Assembly: GCF_022682495.2 (NCBI RefSeq)
Contig: NC_071393.1
Coordinates: 115,460,239-115,524,238 of the forward strand
Direction: 5' to 3'
Length of the DNA stretch: 64,000 bases
From: Desmodus rotundus
Taxonomy: Eukaryota > Chordata > Mammalia > Chiroptera > Phyllostomidae
The notes under the pieces were generated by a model. It made no database searches. It was not told where the DNA came from and saw only the letters and a list, made by a program, of their open reading frames with translations. The stretch's first letter is position 1; the number at the start of each line of letters is the position of its first letter. Below are positions 42,214 to 54,300 of this stretch, in pieces. Both the position numbers and the translations under genes were made by a program.

Positions 42214-42879
42214 GCCCTTCAGGTTTGCTCATTGCCCCTTCATCCACTCACAACAAACATTTGCAGAGCTGTAGGTTCCGGAGAGATGCAGGAGACTAGG
42301 CACAGTCCCCACCTGCACAGAGCTCCTGGTCCAGTGGAGGAGAGACACAGAAACACCCATATTATAATGCAGGGTGGCCCGTGCAGGGGCTTGAGGTCAC
42401 AATGGGTCACCCCTGGGAGAGTTCCCTGATTCTGAGCCTTTCCTGGAGCTGCTTCCTCTTCCTGGAACCCGTGCCTCCACTCTGACAATTTGCCTTCCTT
42501 CAAGGCCTACCGCCTCCAGGCAGCCCTCCAGCACAGGCTGTTCTTACTCTTTTTGAATCATCATGCTCTTACTCAGGGTTAACCGCTATCTCATAGTGCT
42601 TCTTCAATTCCCTTCTGTTTTTGCACCAAGGCTGGGAGAAGCAGGGCCCGGAGGAAGTGTGGCCCAAAGGAGGGGGCAGTAGACTGGTTGACACGTAACC
42701 AGATGTCTGGTCCAGGAGCCACCATTCACTGGTTCCGGCCTGTGAGGAACTGAGGAGCCCAGGGCAGGGAAGGAGGGACAAAGCCTGTGCCCAGGAATCA
42801 AAGAAAGAAACACCTTTGTAAAGAGCACCTGCCGTGCGAAATAGTCACCGCCAGCACTGCCCACCTGCTCAAAGTGTGT

Positions 42880-43020
42880 GAATACCGCTTACTTGTGTAA
42901 CCATTTATTCCCACCTGAGCGATGAGAAAGGTTGGCTCTGAAAGTAACTTGTTCCAGGTCACATCCTGAGGTCACAAGCAAGGAGTCAGGATTTGAATCC
43001 AAGCCTGCCGACTCCAAAAG
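42880..43020 (-). repeat. MIR SINE
   Basis: Reverse MIR: TTCCAGGTCACATCC, then GGAGTCAGGATTTGAATCC. Confidence 0.65.
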
Positions 43021-43499
43021 GGGTCTCTCTGCTGCCCAATGGTGTTGAGCAGTGGTTCTCAAACTCACCAGGAGGGACTGGTTCACGAGTCTGGTGACGG
43101 CCAGGGGGTGGTTCCAGGTGGGAAATCTGCAATGCTTCATAAGCAGCCAAGGTGGTGCCCATGTGCCAGGTCAGGGGAACGGCTAGAGGGTCAGAGGCTG
43201 GCATAAAGCAGCTTCCAAGGACCCCCCCGCTCCTCGCTCCCTAAAGTGCCCACTTGCCGGAGTGCGGTGCCCTGCCCAGGAGACACGATGGGTCCCACGG
43301 AGCCTTGGGTGGACTTTGCCCTAAGCTAGTCCTAGGGCTGACTGTGGCTCTTCCAGTGCCTGAAGCCTAACCAAGTGCCCACGCCCACTAAACACTTACT
43401 GTTTTATCTGCCAGGCACTGTGCTAAGTGCACTGCAGGCAACACCCCGTTTAACCCTCACTCTTCTTTGTCTCATTTTATGGGTCAGGAAGGGTATACT

Positions 43500-44525
43500 C
43501 AAAAATATCTATTTCACACAAACGACAGTAACAAGGAAACAACAACAACAAAAAGACATCAGACAGATAGGAATCAAACAGCAGAATGGCATTCATAAAT
43601 CCTACCTTATCAATAGTTACTTAAATGTAAATACATTCAACACTCTAATGAAAAGGCAGGGGTTGGGAAGATGGGTTAAAGAACATGATCAACTGTATGC
43701 TGTTTATAAGAGACACACACTTTATTTATTTTATCTTTTAGAGAGAGGGGAAGGGAGGGAGAGAAACATCGATGTGAGAAACATCAATTGGTTGCCTCTT
43801 GTACGCGCCTGGACCGGGGACCGAACCCATAACTCAGGCATGTGCCCTGACCAGGAATCGAACAGGTGACCTTTCACTTTGCAGGATGACGCCCAAGGAA
43901 CTGAGTCACACCAGTCAGGGCTACACACGCTTTAAATTTAAAGACGCAAATAGGATGAAAGTAAAAGGATGGAAAAAGATACGCCATGGAAACAACAGAC
44001 AAAAGGGAGCTGAAATGGCTACTATGTAAACGTTAGGCAGAATAGACTTTAAGACACAAACAAGAATTAGAGACAAGGAAGGACATTTGATAATGATAAA
44101 AGTGTCCATCCATGAAGAGGATATCACAATTATAAACATATATGCACCTGACAACAGAGCCCCCAAAATACATGAAGTAAAAACTGTCACAATTAAAGAG
44201 AGAAACAGACAACGCGGCAATAGTAGTTGGATACTTCAACACTGCACTTTCAATAATGGACAGAAGAACTGAACAGAAGATCAACGAGGAAATAAGGAGA
44301 CTTAAACGCTGTAGAGCGACTAGACCTAACAGATGTCTGCAGAACACTCTCCCCGACAGCAGAGTACATTCTTCTCCAGAGCACGCGGAATATTCTCTAG
44401 GGTGTGACGGAAGTTATGCCACATATAAGTGTCAGTAAATTTAAAAGGGTTGAAATCATACAAAATGTGTTCTCCAATCAAAATAAAATAAAATTAGAAA
44501 TCAATAGCAGAAGGAAATTTGGGGA
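43500..44525 (+). mobile_element. L1 ORF2 endonuclease-region fragment
   Basis: Plus-strand text of the L1 endonuclease domain in broken frames: KVKGWKKIRHGNNRQKGAE, then EEDITIINIYAPDNRAPK, with stops between. The L1 is interrupted by a Ves SINE at 43726-43920, after which the L1 reading resumes. It is an ancient, dead copy. Confidence 0.8.
43726..43920 (-). mobile_element. Ves SINE nested in L1
   Basis: Full Ves with head on the minus strand. ACACAC repeats flank it on both sides, and the interrupted L1 sequence continues after it, which dates the SINE as younger than the L1. Confidence 0.85.
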
Positions 44526-44884
44526 ATTTACAGGAAGTGAAGGCTAAAAGTAACTTGTCAAGTTCTCACAGCTCAGAAAGGCCACTCCCTCCCGACGGAG
44601 ACCACATACTCCTGACTTCTGCACAGCTCCAGGAAGCCGCAGATCTCAGACTTCTGCAAACGCCTGGGTAGCCCCTCTCCCACTCCCACACTGCTCACAC
44701 ACTGAACCCGACTCTCCGCTTGAGGCCAGAATCAAAACAGGCGGGGGAGGGAAAGGCCGTTGGGTCTGTAACAGCTTGTTATGCTGCCCTGCTTCTCCCT
44801 GGGAGAATGGTCATAGACAAATATTTTCACTCCCCAAGCCAGTCTACAGAATATCCAAAAGTCAGACCCTTCGCAAAAGAAGGA

Positions 44885-45055
44885 CACTAACTAACCCGTG
44901 CCAAGCACTTGACACACCCTAATCCGTGCTTACAAACTTCCCATCCAGGTGTCTCACTGTCCCCATTCTAGAGGGAAACTGAGGCTCTGCTGTTAAGGTG
45001 GCAGGAGCAAGATTCAAATCCATGTTGTCTGCCTTCAAAGTCCCTGGTCTTTCCA
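44885..45055 (-). repeat. MIR SINE
   Basis: Reverse MIR: GTGCCAAGCACTTGACAC, GTCCCCATTCTAGAGGG, GATTCAAATCCATG. Confidence 0.65.
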
Positions 45056-45734
45056 TCATCCTTCCAGAAAAATTTCAAATCTATACACATTGTAGGCCTC
45101 AGAAGGAATGCGACACGTGAGAACCCCACAAAGCCAGCTAGGGACCCCCCTTCCTCATGTCCCCTCCCAGAGCTGCTGCTTTTCCTGGGGGCATTTCCAA
45201 GTAGAGCACAGCATATAACACTCCCCCCACCCAAGAAATAATCCCCCTCCCAGTCTGCCAGAAACAGGCTCCCATCAAGACTGTAAAAACCCCTGGAAGG
45301 TGGGAGAGCCCACAGGGTCCCGAGGGGAGGGGCCTGCAGAGGGGGGCTGGGAGCTGCAGGGTGAGCAGGACCTCAGTCGAGAATAGGAGCCTCCACACCA
45401 CAGGGAGAGAGGTGGCTTGCACCACTCTTCAGAGCCAACCAGCAAAGCAGGGCCCAACTGAGGAAGCCGAACAGATTCCAAATACCGAGCGGTGTCAGTG
45501 TTCACTTAGTCCAGTTCCTCATCCCACAAAGCAGCCCAGAGAAGGAAAGGAATTTGCCTGCGGATACATACACAGCCAGGAACAAGCAGGGCCCAGAAGG
45601 GAAGACTCCAATGACATTGCTTCATGTCTCCGTTTAGACAGGCCCCTTCTTTGGCAAGACACTGGGCAGGGCTTGGAGCCAAGGTAAAATCCCAAAACCA
45701 CAAAATAGGACTTTGTAGTTCACCATCTTCACCA

Positions 45735-45940
45735 CCTCTAACATCTCTTGAGGGTGCTACTCTATGCCAATCACGCTACACACGTGATCCTGTTTAACCC
45801 TCAGTGAAAGGTAGGTATCACTACTCTCCCCTTTCTCAGTGAGGGACCTGAGTACCTAGGTGGTCAAATCAGTTGCCTGAAGTCACAGGACTATAGAGGC
45901 AAGGCCAGGACTAGAACCCAGAACTCTTTCTGCAAGCTTC
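45735..45940 (-). repeat. MIR SINE
   Basis: Reverse MIR: ACTCTATGCCAATCACG, GTTTAACCCTCAGTG, TGAAGTCACAGGACTATAG, ACTAGAACCCAGAACTC. It ends about 30 bases from the candidate exon at 45969. Confidence 0.65.
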
Positions 45941-45968
45941 GTCCAGGGTGTCAGGCTCAGCCTCTTAC

Positions 45969-46087
45969 TTGAGGGGCCACACCAGGCTGTCCAGGATGGA
46001 GGTCAGCCCCTCTGGGAGGCTCACATCTTCTCCCTGAAGGGCAGCTTTGGCTGGCCTGATAAACTTCATGATGGTCTGGAAGTGTGG
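45969..46087 (-). other. Candidate unannotated exon in MIDEAS intron 1
   Basis: A 119-bp segment with ...GACCAG before it and AA|GTAAGAGG after it on the MIDEAS strand. It holds an ATG-initiated 34-codon ORF (46069 to TAA at 45965-45967, the stop overlapping the donor) with coding-like base use. If spliced to the acceptor at 35672 it would add an upstream ORF rather than extend MIDEAS. Unproven. Confidence 0.3.
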
Positions 46088-47599
46088 CTGGTCAGGTAAG
46101 GCGGGTAAAGAGAGGCCTTGCTGATGAAGAGGCTACTGGTGAACACCACCCCTGGGTCGACCTGTGTGGAAGGCTCAACATCTGCTCAAGAGGAAGCCAC
46201 ACCCCTCCAACACTTTCCAACCCCACACCCATGGTTGGCCCAACAGCTTTAAAAATAAAGCCGACTCTCCCCTTCTTGTCAGATGCTCCAAATTCCAATG
46301 GGGCCCAGACTCCTGTCCCTTCCCCCAGCACCCTGAAGTCTGGAGCAGGTCAGCTCCACGCTTGGGTTCCCACTAGTGTCAGTGGCCCTCCCCCAGGGCA
46401 CTGAGCCTCAGCCCCAGCCACAGCAACCCCCTTCTCCGCACAGGGCTTTCAGATGGGCCCCCACTCAAGACCTTAAATTCCTAAGTAAAAGCTGGTCATT
46501 TCACACCCTGAATAAGGGAGACAGACACTACCTGCCTGCTCCAAAGGTCATTGGTCCAAATTCTCTTTCATGATTGATGGAACTGAAGCCCTGAGAGGTA
46601 GTAACTTGCCCAAATACACATGGTCACTGGGGTAGAGATGTGGGCAGGGCCTCCGCCCAGGTGATATTCTCAAACCTGGTTGCTGATGTTTGTCTTGTCT
46701 CCTTCTTAGAAGGGAGGTGGAGCAGGGGTGTCTTCTAGATGCTGTGTTTTCATCAGCCCAGGCTCTCCTGCCTGGCCAGCTCTAGGAAGGACCAAGATCT
46801 ACTGATGGCTGGAGGCGGGGTGGGGGGTTCCTGCTGCTTTGGAGCAAAAATGGGGACAATATGGCTTCCCAGTATCTGCTAGTGACCAAGAAGCACAAAA
46901 ACTTGCTGCCAGCAAAGGTGGGGGTTGGGCCGCAGCACGGCTGCCTGGGGTATCCTGAGGGGCTGCAGAGGAGGCCCAGGGGGCCACCTGCCTCACTTGC
47001 CCAGCCATCTAGGCAGAGTCACGCCCTTTCTCAGGCTCCGGTCAAGATCCAGGGCCTGTGCCAAATGCTCCAACATTCCTTTCGTTTCTCCAGTCTCTGA
47101 GCAGCTGCTGCAGGGCCTTTTCTCCTGTGTTGATTTACTCTTTATTGTTCCTGAAATACACCCAGAGGCCGTTGGCACTGGGCACTGGCAGAACATTCAG
47201 CCTAAGCCCCAAGTACACACTAACCAGACTCTCCGGGACCTGGGCCAAGACAGCTGGAATGACCGGCCCCCGGGGTCAAACCATCAGCCAGCAAGGAAGA
47301 CCCAATAATCCACCTGCCCCCAGCCCACTGTCCCAGAGATGATCTCGGGACTACAGAGGCCACGATGTTTGGGGGTGAGGAACTGCTTGGAAGGTATCTG
47401 GGAGGCCTAAACTAAGCCTTTCCATTCCTCCCATGCATGAGTGACTGTTTGGAGATGACGGCTTCGGAGGGTCTTCCCTTCCCAGCTCCAAATATCTCCA
47501 CTATCAGCCAGTCTAATGGTTCCTGAATTCCTGCCATCAGCACTTCATTCCAAGGGGCAAAGCATTGTTCCCTGTGCACCGGAAAATGGCCCAGAGAAG

Positions 47600-47810
47600 C
47601 ATGGGAGCTGCGTAGTAAAGAGACAGGGCTTCAGGGCCCAACAGACTATGTCCCAGCTTCTCTAATCATCAGCCTCTCTGTGGGCCTCAGTTTCCCTATT
47701 GGGAAATGGGCCTCGTGTTCTCACCTCATAGTTACTGTGGGATTAAGTGAGGTTAATGTATATACATGAAGTACCGGCGCAGGTAGGGACCCAGTAAATG
47801 TGATTTCCTC
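47600..47810 (+). repeat. MIR SINE
   Basis: MIR in sense: GTGGGCCTCAGTTTCCC, GGGAAATGGGCC, CTCATAGTTACTGTGGGATT, GACCCAGTAAATG. Confidence 0.7.
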
Positions 47811-48573
47811 TCTCCACTGCGGGCAGGAGCAGCATCACTATCAGTCTTGAACATCTGGCAGGTCGGGGAGACTGGGTGGTCTGACTCTTCCAGTCCTACA
47901 GTTGGCTTGAGAGCAGAGCTGGCCGGGAGCGGGACAAGGAGACTAGGGGTCCCAGAAACAGCATCAGGCTCTGCGGGCACGCAGGGCACCTGGCCCAGGG
48001 ACCCAGAAAGGGCACGCCCAGCACAGGCCCCCCTGGACTCAGCTGTACCAGCAGGGACTACAGGGACACAGTGGGACAAGAGACCCCAGATAATGCCTGG
48101 CAGAACTTCTAGGCCCATAATGGGCTCCCCAGCCTCCTTGGCTCACTCTGAGAAGAGCAATACAAGGGAATGTGATAGCACCTGAGGGAGGCTGGGGAGG
48201 GGGTGGCCACAGGAAGTCTGAGCAGGGGCCGAGGAACACAGGCTGCCCTCCCCACCGCTGGGAGCGAGCAAGCCTGCCCTGAGGCCGGTGAATGTCCCAC
48301 AAGTGGAAGTACCCGCCCGGTTATTTTTGGCACTCTTCTGCCCAAAGCCAGCAGGGAAAGGCAGCTGCTAGCAACATGGAAGGGCTGTTTACACTCAAGT
48401 GTGCAAGCACTGCTGCAGGGACACAAAAAGGCACCAGCAGCCCCCGAGCAGAGGGGCCTCTGCCGTTCCTTCCTCTCCCGACCATCCCCGCCAGGCCAAT
48501 CTGTGCACTGCATAGCTGACATAGCGTGGGCACTTCTGCTTTCACTCAGATCCAGTCTCCCGACCACAAAACT

Positions 48574-48579
48574 CACTCA

Positions 48580-48612
<33 letters not shown>
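48574..48612. repeat. (CA)n microsatellite
   Basis: CACT repeats leading into about 15 uninterrupted CA units, then an AAACAGACAAATAAATAA tail. Confidence 0.95.
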
Positions 48613-48616
<4 letters not shown>

Positions 48617-49022
48617 ACAAATAAATAACTGTGGAGCCAGCTAAGGACTGAGCCACACCCAGGAGTCCAGACAGTATTCCTCTGGGCTCTTCCTGCACTG
48701 AAGTGGCCCTCCCAACTTTCAAGCTGGGAGGGGCAGGGACCTGGGGAAGCCACAGAGCAGCTCTTCTTTCCGCCCTCCTTAGGTGAAAGTGGAGACAGCC
48801 TATGAGAACCTCAGGGAACTCACTGCCTCTCAGCTTCCCCATTTGAAAATGAAGGAGTTGGACTAGATGTCCCAAAGTGTTTTCCAGCTCTGGGGTGACT
48901 CCTGGGAGCTGGGGAGCCCAGGGCCATGACCAGAGGCCAGCTGGGGAGATCAGCCAGAGCAAGGTCAGGTGGGGAAGGGGATCTGAGCTGCAGCCACATA
49001 CATACAGGAGTGAACAGAAAGC

Positions 49023-49124
49023 TGGGGGGAGGAGGATGAGGAGGAGGAGGGAGAAGGAGGAAGAGCAGGAAGAGGAGGGAGCAGGAAGGAAGAGGAGGAA
49101 GAGGAGGAAGGGGGAGAAAGGACA
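49023..49124. repeat. 100-bp GGA-rich purine tract
   Basis: Almost pure purine on the plus strand (GGA, GAA and GGAAG units; scattered T and C interruptions). The MIDEAS transcript would carry the polypyrimidine complement. Confidence 0.9.
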
Positions 49125-49171
49125 GCTTACAAGCATTCTGAGCACTGGAGTTACCACCTAAGTATTTCTTT

Positions 49172-49399
49172 AAATTTTTTTTTTAATGAACAGCTGTCCA
49201 TTTTTTAACATTTTAATTTGTTGATTTTAGAGAGAGAGAGAGTAAGGGGAAGAGACACACAGAGAAACATCAATCTGTCATTCTACTTATTTATGCACTC
49301 ATTGGTTGATTCTCGTATGTGCCCTGACCTGGGATCAAATCCGCAACCTTGGTTGTATCAAGTGATGCTCTAACCAACTGAGCTACCCAGCCAGAGCTT
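49172..49399 (-). mobile_element. Older tRNA-derived SINE (Ves-like)
   Basis: Same subfamily as 1936-2105: TTATTTATGCACTCATTGG block, GCTCTAACCAACTGAGCTAC in reverse, and an AT-rich 3' end on the left. Confidence 0.8.
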
Positions 49400-50150
49400 T
49401 TCTGAGTTCCTTTCTGAGCTACGGGCCCTTCCGCTCCAAGGAGCTGGCAAATTCTAGCAACAGCAGTCTAGACTGGAGCCTCTGTCTGCCCAACTGCTGG
49501 AAAAAGCTGAGAATCAAAATCCTCATCATTTTCCTTCCTCTCCGAACCCCATTTCCCCAGAGAAGGTGGGTAGCCTCAGAAGTAACCCCCTTCTGGCTGC
49601 AAGCCTGGTGTACTTGCCTCTCTCTAAGCTCTGGCCGGGACAAACCTTGCCCAGGCTGCTCCCTTCCCGGCTTCCTGAGACTCTTGGAGAAAGAAGCACT
49701 GCCTGGAAAAAATAACCAAACTCACACCAAGAGCTCCCTGCGGCTGCAGAAAAAGGCAGAGGGTACAGGGAGCACCTTCCCCAGCCCACCACAGTACCAG
49801 GCTATGTTCCAGGAAGAGGAAGCACCAGAAGCGCTGCCAGCCTCAGGCCCCTGGCCCCTCTCCTCCCAACCGCCCAACACCCCCTACTCCCCCCGCCCCG
49901 CAAACAACAGTCAGTAATCATGTCCCTCAGTCAGACTCCCACCCCACCCCAGCAAAACCCCAGCTCTTTTCTGACATGTGGCAACTTTCTTTTTATATAA
50001 TATCTTGGTGCACAACAACCCCCCCCCCCCGCCCCCCACAGAAAGCTATTTCGATTGGTGAAAAAGCCAAAGTGCTCTTTGGAGGGCCAACTCCCACCCC
50101 AGGCTCCACCCAGACATCTCTCCAATGAGGTTATACTGCAAGGCTTTAGT

Positions 50151-50763
50151 CAGTGGTATCCAACCCACCACCCACGGCCGCGTGCAGCCCAGGATGGCTA
50201 TGAATATGGCCCAACAGAAAACCATAAACTTACCTAAAACATTACTTAGTTTTATTACTAAGTTTTATACTGTTTTATTACCATATTTTTCGGACTATAA
50301 GATGCATGCACTTCCTCGCCCCCAAATTATGGGAGGAAAATGGGGGTGTGTCTTATAGTCCAAATGTGGCTTACCTGGTTAGCGGTGGAGGGGGGGTATT
50401 TATATTATTAAATATTTTACCACATTTTTTGCTTCAAAGATTTTTTTTCTTGTTTTCCTCCTCTAAAACCTTGGTGCATCTTATGGTCCAAAAAATACAG
50501 TACTTAGATATGTACATTTTCTATATTAGTGATCACACACTTGGGACCTGCTCGACAATTTTAAAAGATTATCAAAAGGGCTGCTGCATAATTAGGGTTA
50601 TGTGAGGACTTTTTTGCTTATCTCTGGTGGCGGATGTCATGAAAATTATGCACAAACTTTTTTTTTTGCTCATTGGTTTTCGTTAGTGTTTGTGCATTTA
50701 ATGTGTGGCCAAGACAACGCTTCTTCCAGTGTGGCCCAGAGATGCCAAAAGGTTGGACCCCTG
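50151..50763. mobile_element. Non-autonomous hAT element
   Basis: Terminal inverted repeats CAGTGGTATCCAACC (left) and CAGGGGTCCAACC (right, inverted) bound a 613-bp element without a transposase ORF. The flanks CTTTAGT (50144-50150) and CTTTAGGT (50764-50771) form an 8-bp hAT-type target duplication with one base lost. A second transposon sits inside. Confidence 0.7.
50281..50500. mobile_element. TA-flanked MITE nested in the hAT
   Basis: A 220-bp element with about 26-bp inverted ends (CCATATTTTTCGGACTATAA left; CTGTATTTTTTGGACCATAA right, inverted) between TA dinucleotides at 50279-50280 and 50501-50502. TA target and TIR form suggest a Tc1/mariner-type MITE. A further internal copy of the TIR motif lies near 50350. 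Confidence 0.65.
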
Positions 50764-51119
50764 CTTTAGGTGAAGCGAAGGCAAGGGAACTTTGTTCTTG
50801 GCTGAAAAAGCAGCCTTCCTCCCACCCATGTGAGCAGTTCAGCCTGAGGCCTGGGCGGGGAGGTTCCAGATAGCACAGTCTGATCTCCGGGAAGCTGAGC
50901 AGGGACAGAATCGCTTGCAAAGATGCGCAGGCACCAGGGTCTGAGCCAGTTTGGCCGTGAGTGGATCACACATTTGTGACCAGGTCCCAGGGAGTTAGAA
51001 AACGTGCTTCATTTGCTCTCCTACCACGAGCAGGGTGCCCTTCATTCCCTCCTCCCTGGGAGGAGCAAAAGGGGAACAGCTGAACTTAGTGGGAATCGGT
51101 GAAATGCTAGCCATTACCT

Positions 51120-51300
51120 GTTGAATAGATACTATGGGGCTAGTCGCTTTGCATGCATCACCTTTTTTAACCTTTACAGCAAGCCTATGAGGTATCATTA
51201 TCAACCCCATCTTACAGATGAGGAAACTGAGGTTCGGGAAATTAAGCAACATCCAAATCCACCCAGCAAGCACAGAGAGAGGCTGGAGGATGAGCACAGG
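51120..51300 (-). repeat. MIR SINE
   Basis: Reverse MIR: CCCATCTTACAGATGAGGAA, ACTGAGGTTCGGGAAATTAA, with the upstream TTTACAGCAAGCCTATGAGG. Confidence 0.75.
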
Positions 51301-54300
51301 TCTACCCAGGCCTTGCTCTCATGCCCCAGCCAAGTTTCCTTCAGTCTCTGCCCAGGTGCTGTCCACACACCATCCCGGAATGACGTTCTGAGTGTGGGGG
51401 TGGAAGTGGGTGTGGACAAGTTTTGCTATTATCGTTCCCAAGTGTGTGACTGTGAGAGCCCCTGTAAGTGTGTGTGTTGGAGGTGGAGGGAGGGTGATCT
51501 GGATTCCAAACAGCAATTTCTAACACCGAAGTTATGCTGTAATGCTTCTGATTCATAAAATGAGCTCACAGTCTCACGGTATCCTGGATGTTGCTTAGAA
51601 TGCAAATGCGGATCCCTTAAGAACGAACAAGGAATTTCAGGGCACTCCACATAGCCCCAGCCCAGCACACAGAGTTGTTTAGTTTAGCCCCACTTAATCA
51701 GAGTGCTTCGGTGCTGAAGCAACCCCTCCGACAGAATGAGACCACTGGCTGCATTTCCTGCAGACTTTGGTGAGTCAGGGAAGAATGGAGCTTCCAGGCT
51801 TCTTCTACACTGACGCGTGCACACTCACAGGAAGGGTGCCAACTGGCTTGGCTGAAGGAAATGCCCAGGTTAGCAGAGTCCCAGGCAGGAGTCTCTACAG
51901 TCTTGGACCCTGAGGTCCCATTGGGGTCAGGATGACTCTCCAGAAGGCCAGCCACAGGGCAGTGCCAGGAAACTGGGTGCCCGAGGGTCACTGGTGCAGG
52001 GCGTCCAAGCAGCAGGACTCCCTGGGCCCACCATATGCCAGGTCCACATTTTTTTGAGGGAGATGTTTCATTTATTTGTCCAACTAACACACAGAGAACA
52101 GCTACTAGATGCAGGCACTGTAGGAACAATACAGAGCTTACACTAGAGCAGGGGCTACAATAAGGCTGAAATGTGCGTTCAGCACTTCACGTATGCTAAT
52201 TCATAGAGTCGTCACTGCAGCTCCAGGAAGGAGGTGTAGCTCCGACTCTAGCTCTGAGTTGATGTTTTTGACTACTCTACAGCAGGTACACAAACGACTA
52301 CATAAAGTGGAAATAAGTGTCGAGAAGAAGACTAGGGCTTCTCCGAAGAAGTGGGTGGCATTTGAAACAGGACCACAGAGGTATAAGGGAGAAACTCCCA
52401 CCTACTTGGAGCCATCCCTACTCTACCATGAGCAAGGTTTCCAAGGCCACAGAGTCCTGGACTGAGCCCATTCCTCTCCCAGGACCCTAAGCCCATGTGT
52501 CCCCTGCCCTACCCTTCTCCTGCTCTTCTCTCCTCTCACCAGGCTCCCAGAGGCCTTGGCTCCACTGGGCACAACCTCCCTGGGTTCTGTAGCCACAGGA
52601 GGCCCTCAGCTGAGTCTGTAACTGTATATTGTCTCCCCGTCCCTCCATTTATTAAAAGCAGTAGCTCACTGCTTCTCTTTTTTAATTTTTTAATTTTACT
52701 TTTCTATTTTAATTTTGGGTTTTTTATTTTTATTTTTTATTTTTTCTTTTTTATTGACTTTGCTGGAGTCCATTGGTTAATAAACTCCAGCTATTTTTAA
52801 ATCCCACCTTTAAAAGGTGAACTCTCATCCCCACCGGCACTCCAGGGCACTCTTTCCTAGGGTGGGGTGAGGGGCTGGCAGAGCCACAGGGAGTGAGGAG
52901 GGTTCAGCCTGGTGCTTGGAGAGCCCACACTGGAAGTGGAAAGGCAGTCTGGAGCAAGCAAGCTCCATGGGCTGGGGAGTGGGAGGGCACCCTCCAGGTT
53001 CTTCACCACCTTGTCCCCTGGGACTACTCAGACTAGAGTAACCAGCCAGAGGCCTATCCAATTAGAGTGGACTCTGGGTCAGGGCCATGCGAGGAGATGG
53101 TTTATCACAGTAATTGAATGTTTACAGTCCTGTTATTCAGTGTCCAGAGCAGAAGAAAAAAAAGAGGACCCTTGAATTCTCAACCTGGAAAGGGTTCTCC
53201 TTTCCCCTTTGTCCTGAAGCCAGGTAACAGCCTGTGGAAAGGGTGCATTTCTGATTCTAAAGGGGCATGTGCCACACCATCCCTGGGAGGTGCTGGAGCA
53301 AGACAGGTAGGTGGTTTCCTCCCCTCATCCTGGCCCAAAGGAAGAGAGAAGCTTCTCCTCAGAGCTACAGTTCTTCCACCTTCACCAGGCCTCCAATCTC
53401 CATCCTGAAGCTGCAGAGACAAGGAGAGGCCAGACCTGCAGGCCGCTACCAGACCAGGCTCCCCCTGCTGGAGCAAGTCAGACCTCCCCTCCCCCCCAAC
53501 CACAACTGCCAACAGGGATCCCCTGCACACACGTGCCACGGCGGCCTCCACAGTCACCCAGGGCCTGCCGCTGTCCCCTTATCCCGCCGGCTCCTGAGCG
53601 GGGCTCCACAGCCTGGCACACAGGTCCAATGTGGGACGGTGGAAGCAGGAAGTAGTCAACGGAGTTGTGACCAACAAAGTTTTAAATGGGGCGAGTAACT
53701 TCCCCTTTCATCCTTCCAACAGCTCACTCTGGAGGTTGGGCTGGAATACCCGCGGCCTCCCCTCTGAGTGGCAGGTATCTCCTGAAGGTCTGCCCTCCTT
53801 GGGGCTGAGCCTTGAAAGCCCCAGGACGGCACCAGGCTCTTGTCCAGAGGCCTGGGTAGGGGCCCGCATTGGGGCGATCTGGTGCACACGCTTCTGTATG
53901 TGTGAGTAGGGAGAGGGTACGACTACCTCCACCAAGCCAGCCATATGTAGGGGCAAGAAAACATCCGCGCTCCCGCGTTCCGGACAGGCACCACCAAAGC
54001 AAGCACACGGTGAGGCGCGAAGAGAGCTCGGCAGGCAGCAGCACGCGGGCGGGCGGGGGTGGTGAGAGATGACAGGTCTGAGGCGCGCCCGCAGCGCCGG
54101 GGTGCGCGGGGCCAGCCCGCCCGCCTGAACACTCCAGCTTAGGCCTCTACCTGTTTCCTGCCAGCCCTGCACCTCTGCCCCAAACTCCCAGCGCAGGCAG
54201 TTTCTGTGTCCACTTTCCCGTGCACACTGGAAGGAGAAGGGGCTCCCGCGCCAAGTTCCTGCATTCGCGAGCCCCTCCCCTCGCCTGGCAGGTCTGAGCT

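Noticed and set aside
42056..42247. ORFs encoding RE or LS dipeptide repeats
   Set aside because: They are translations of the (CT)22 microsatellite.
43799..44272. L1-derived ORF pieces as a live gene
   Set aside because: The endonuclease reading is broken by stops, frameshifts and a SINE insertion; it is a dead LINE fragment.
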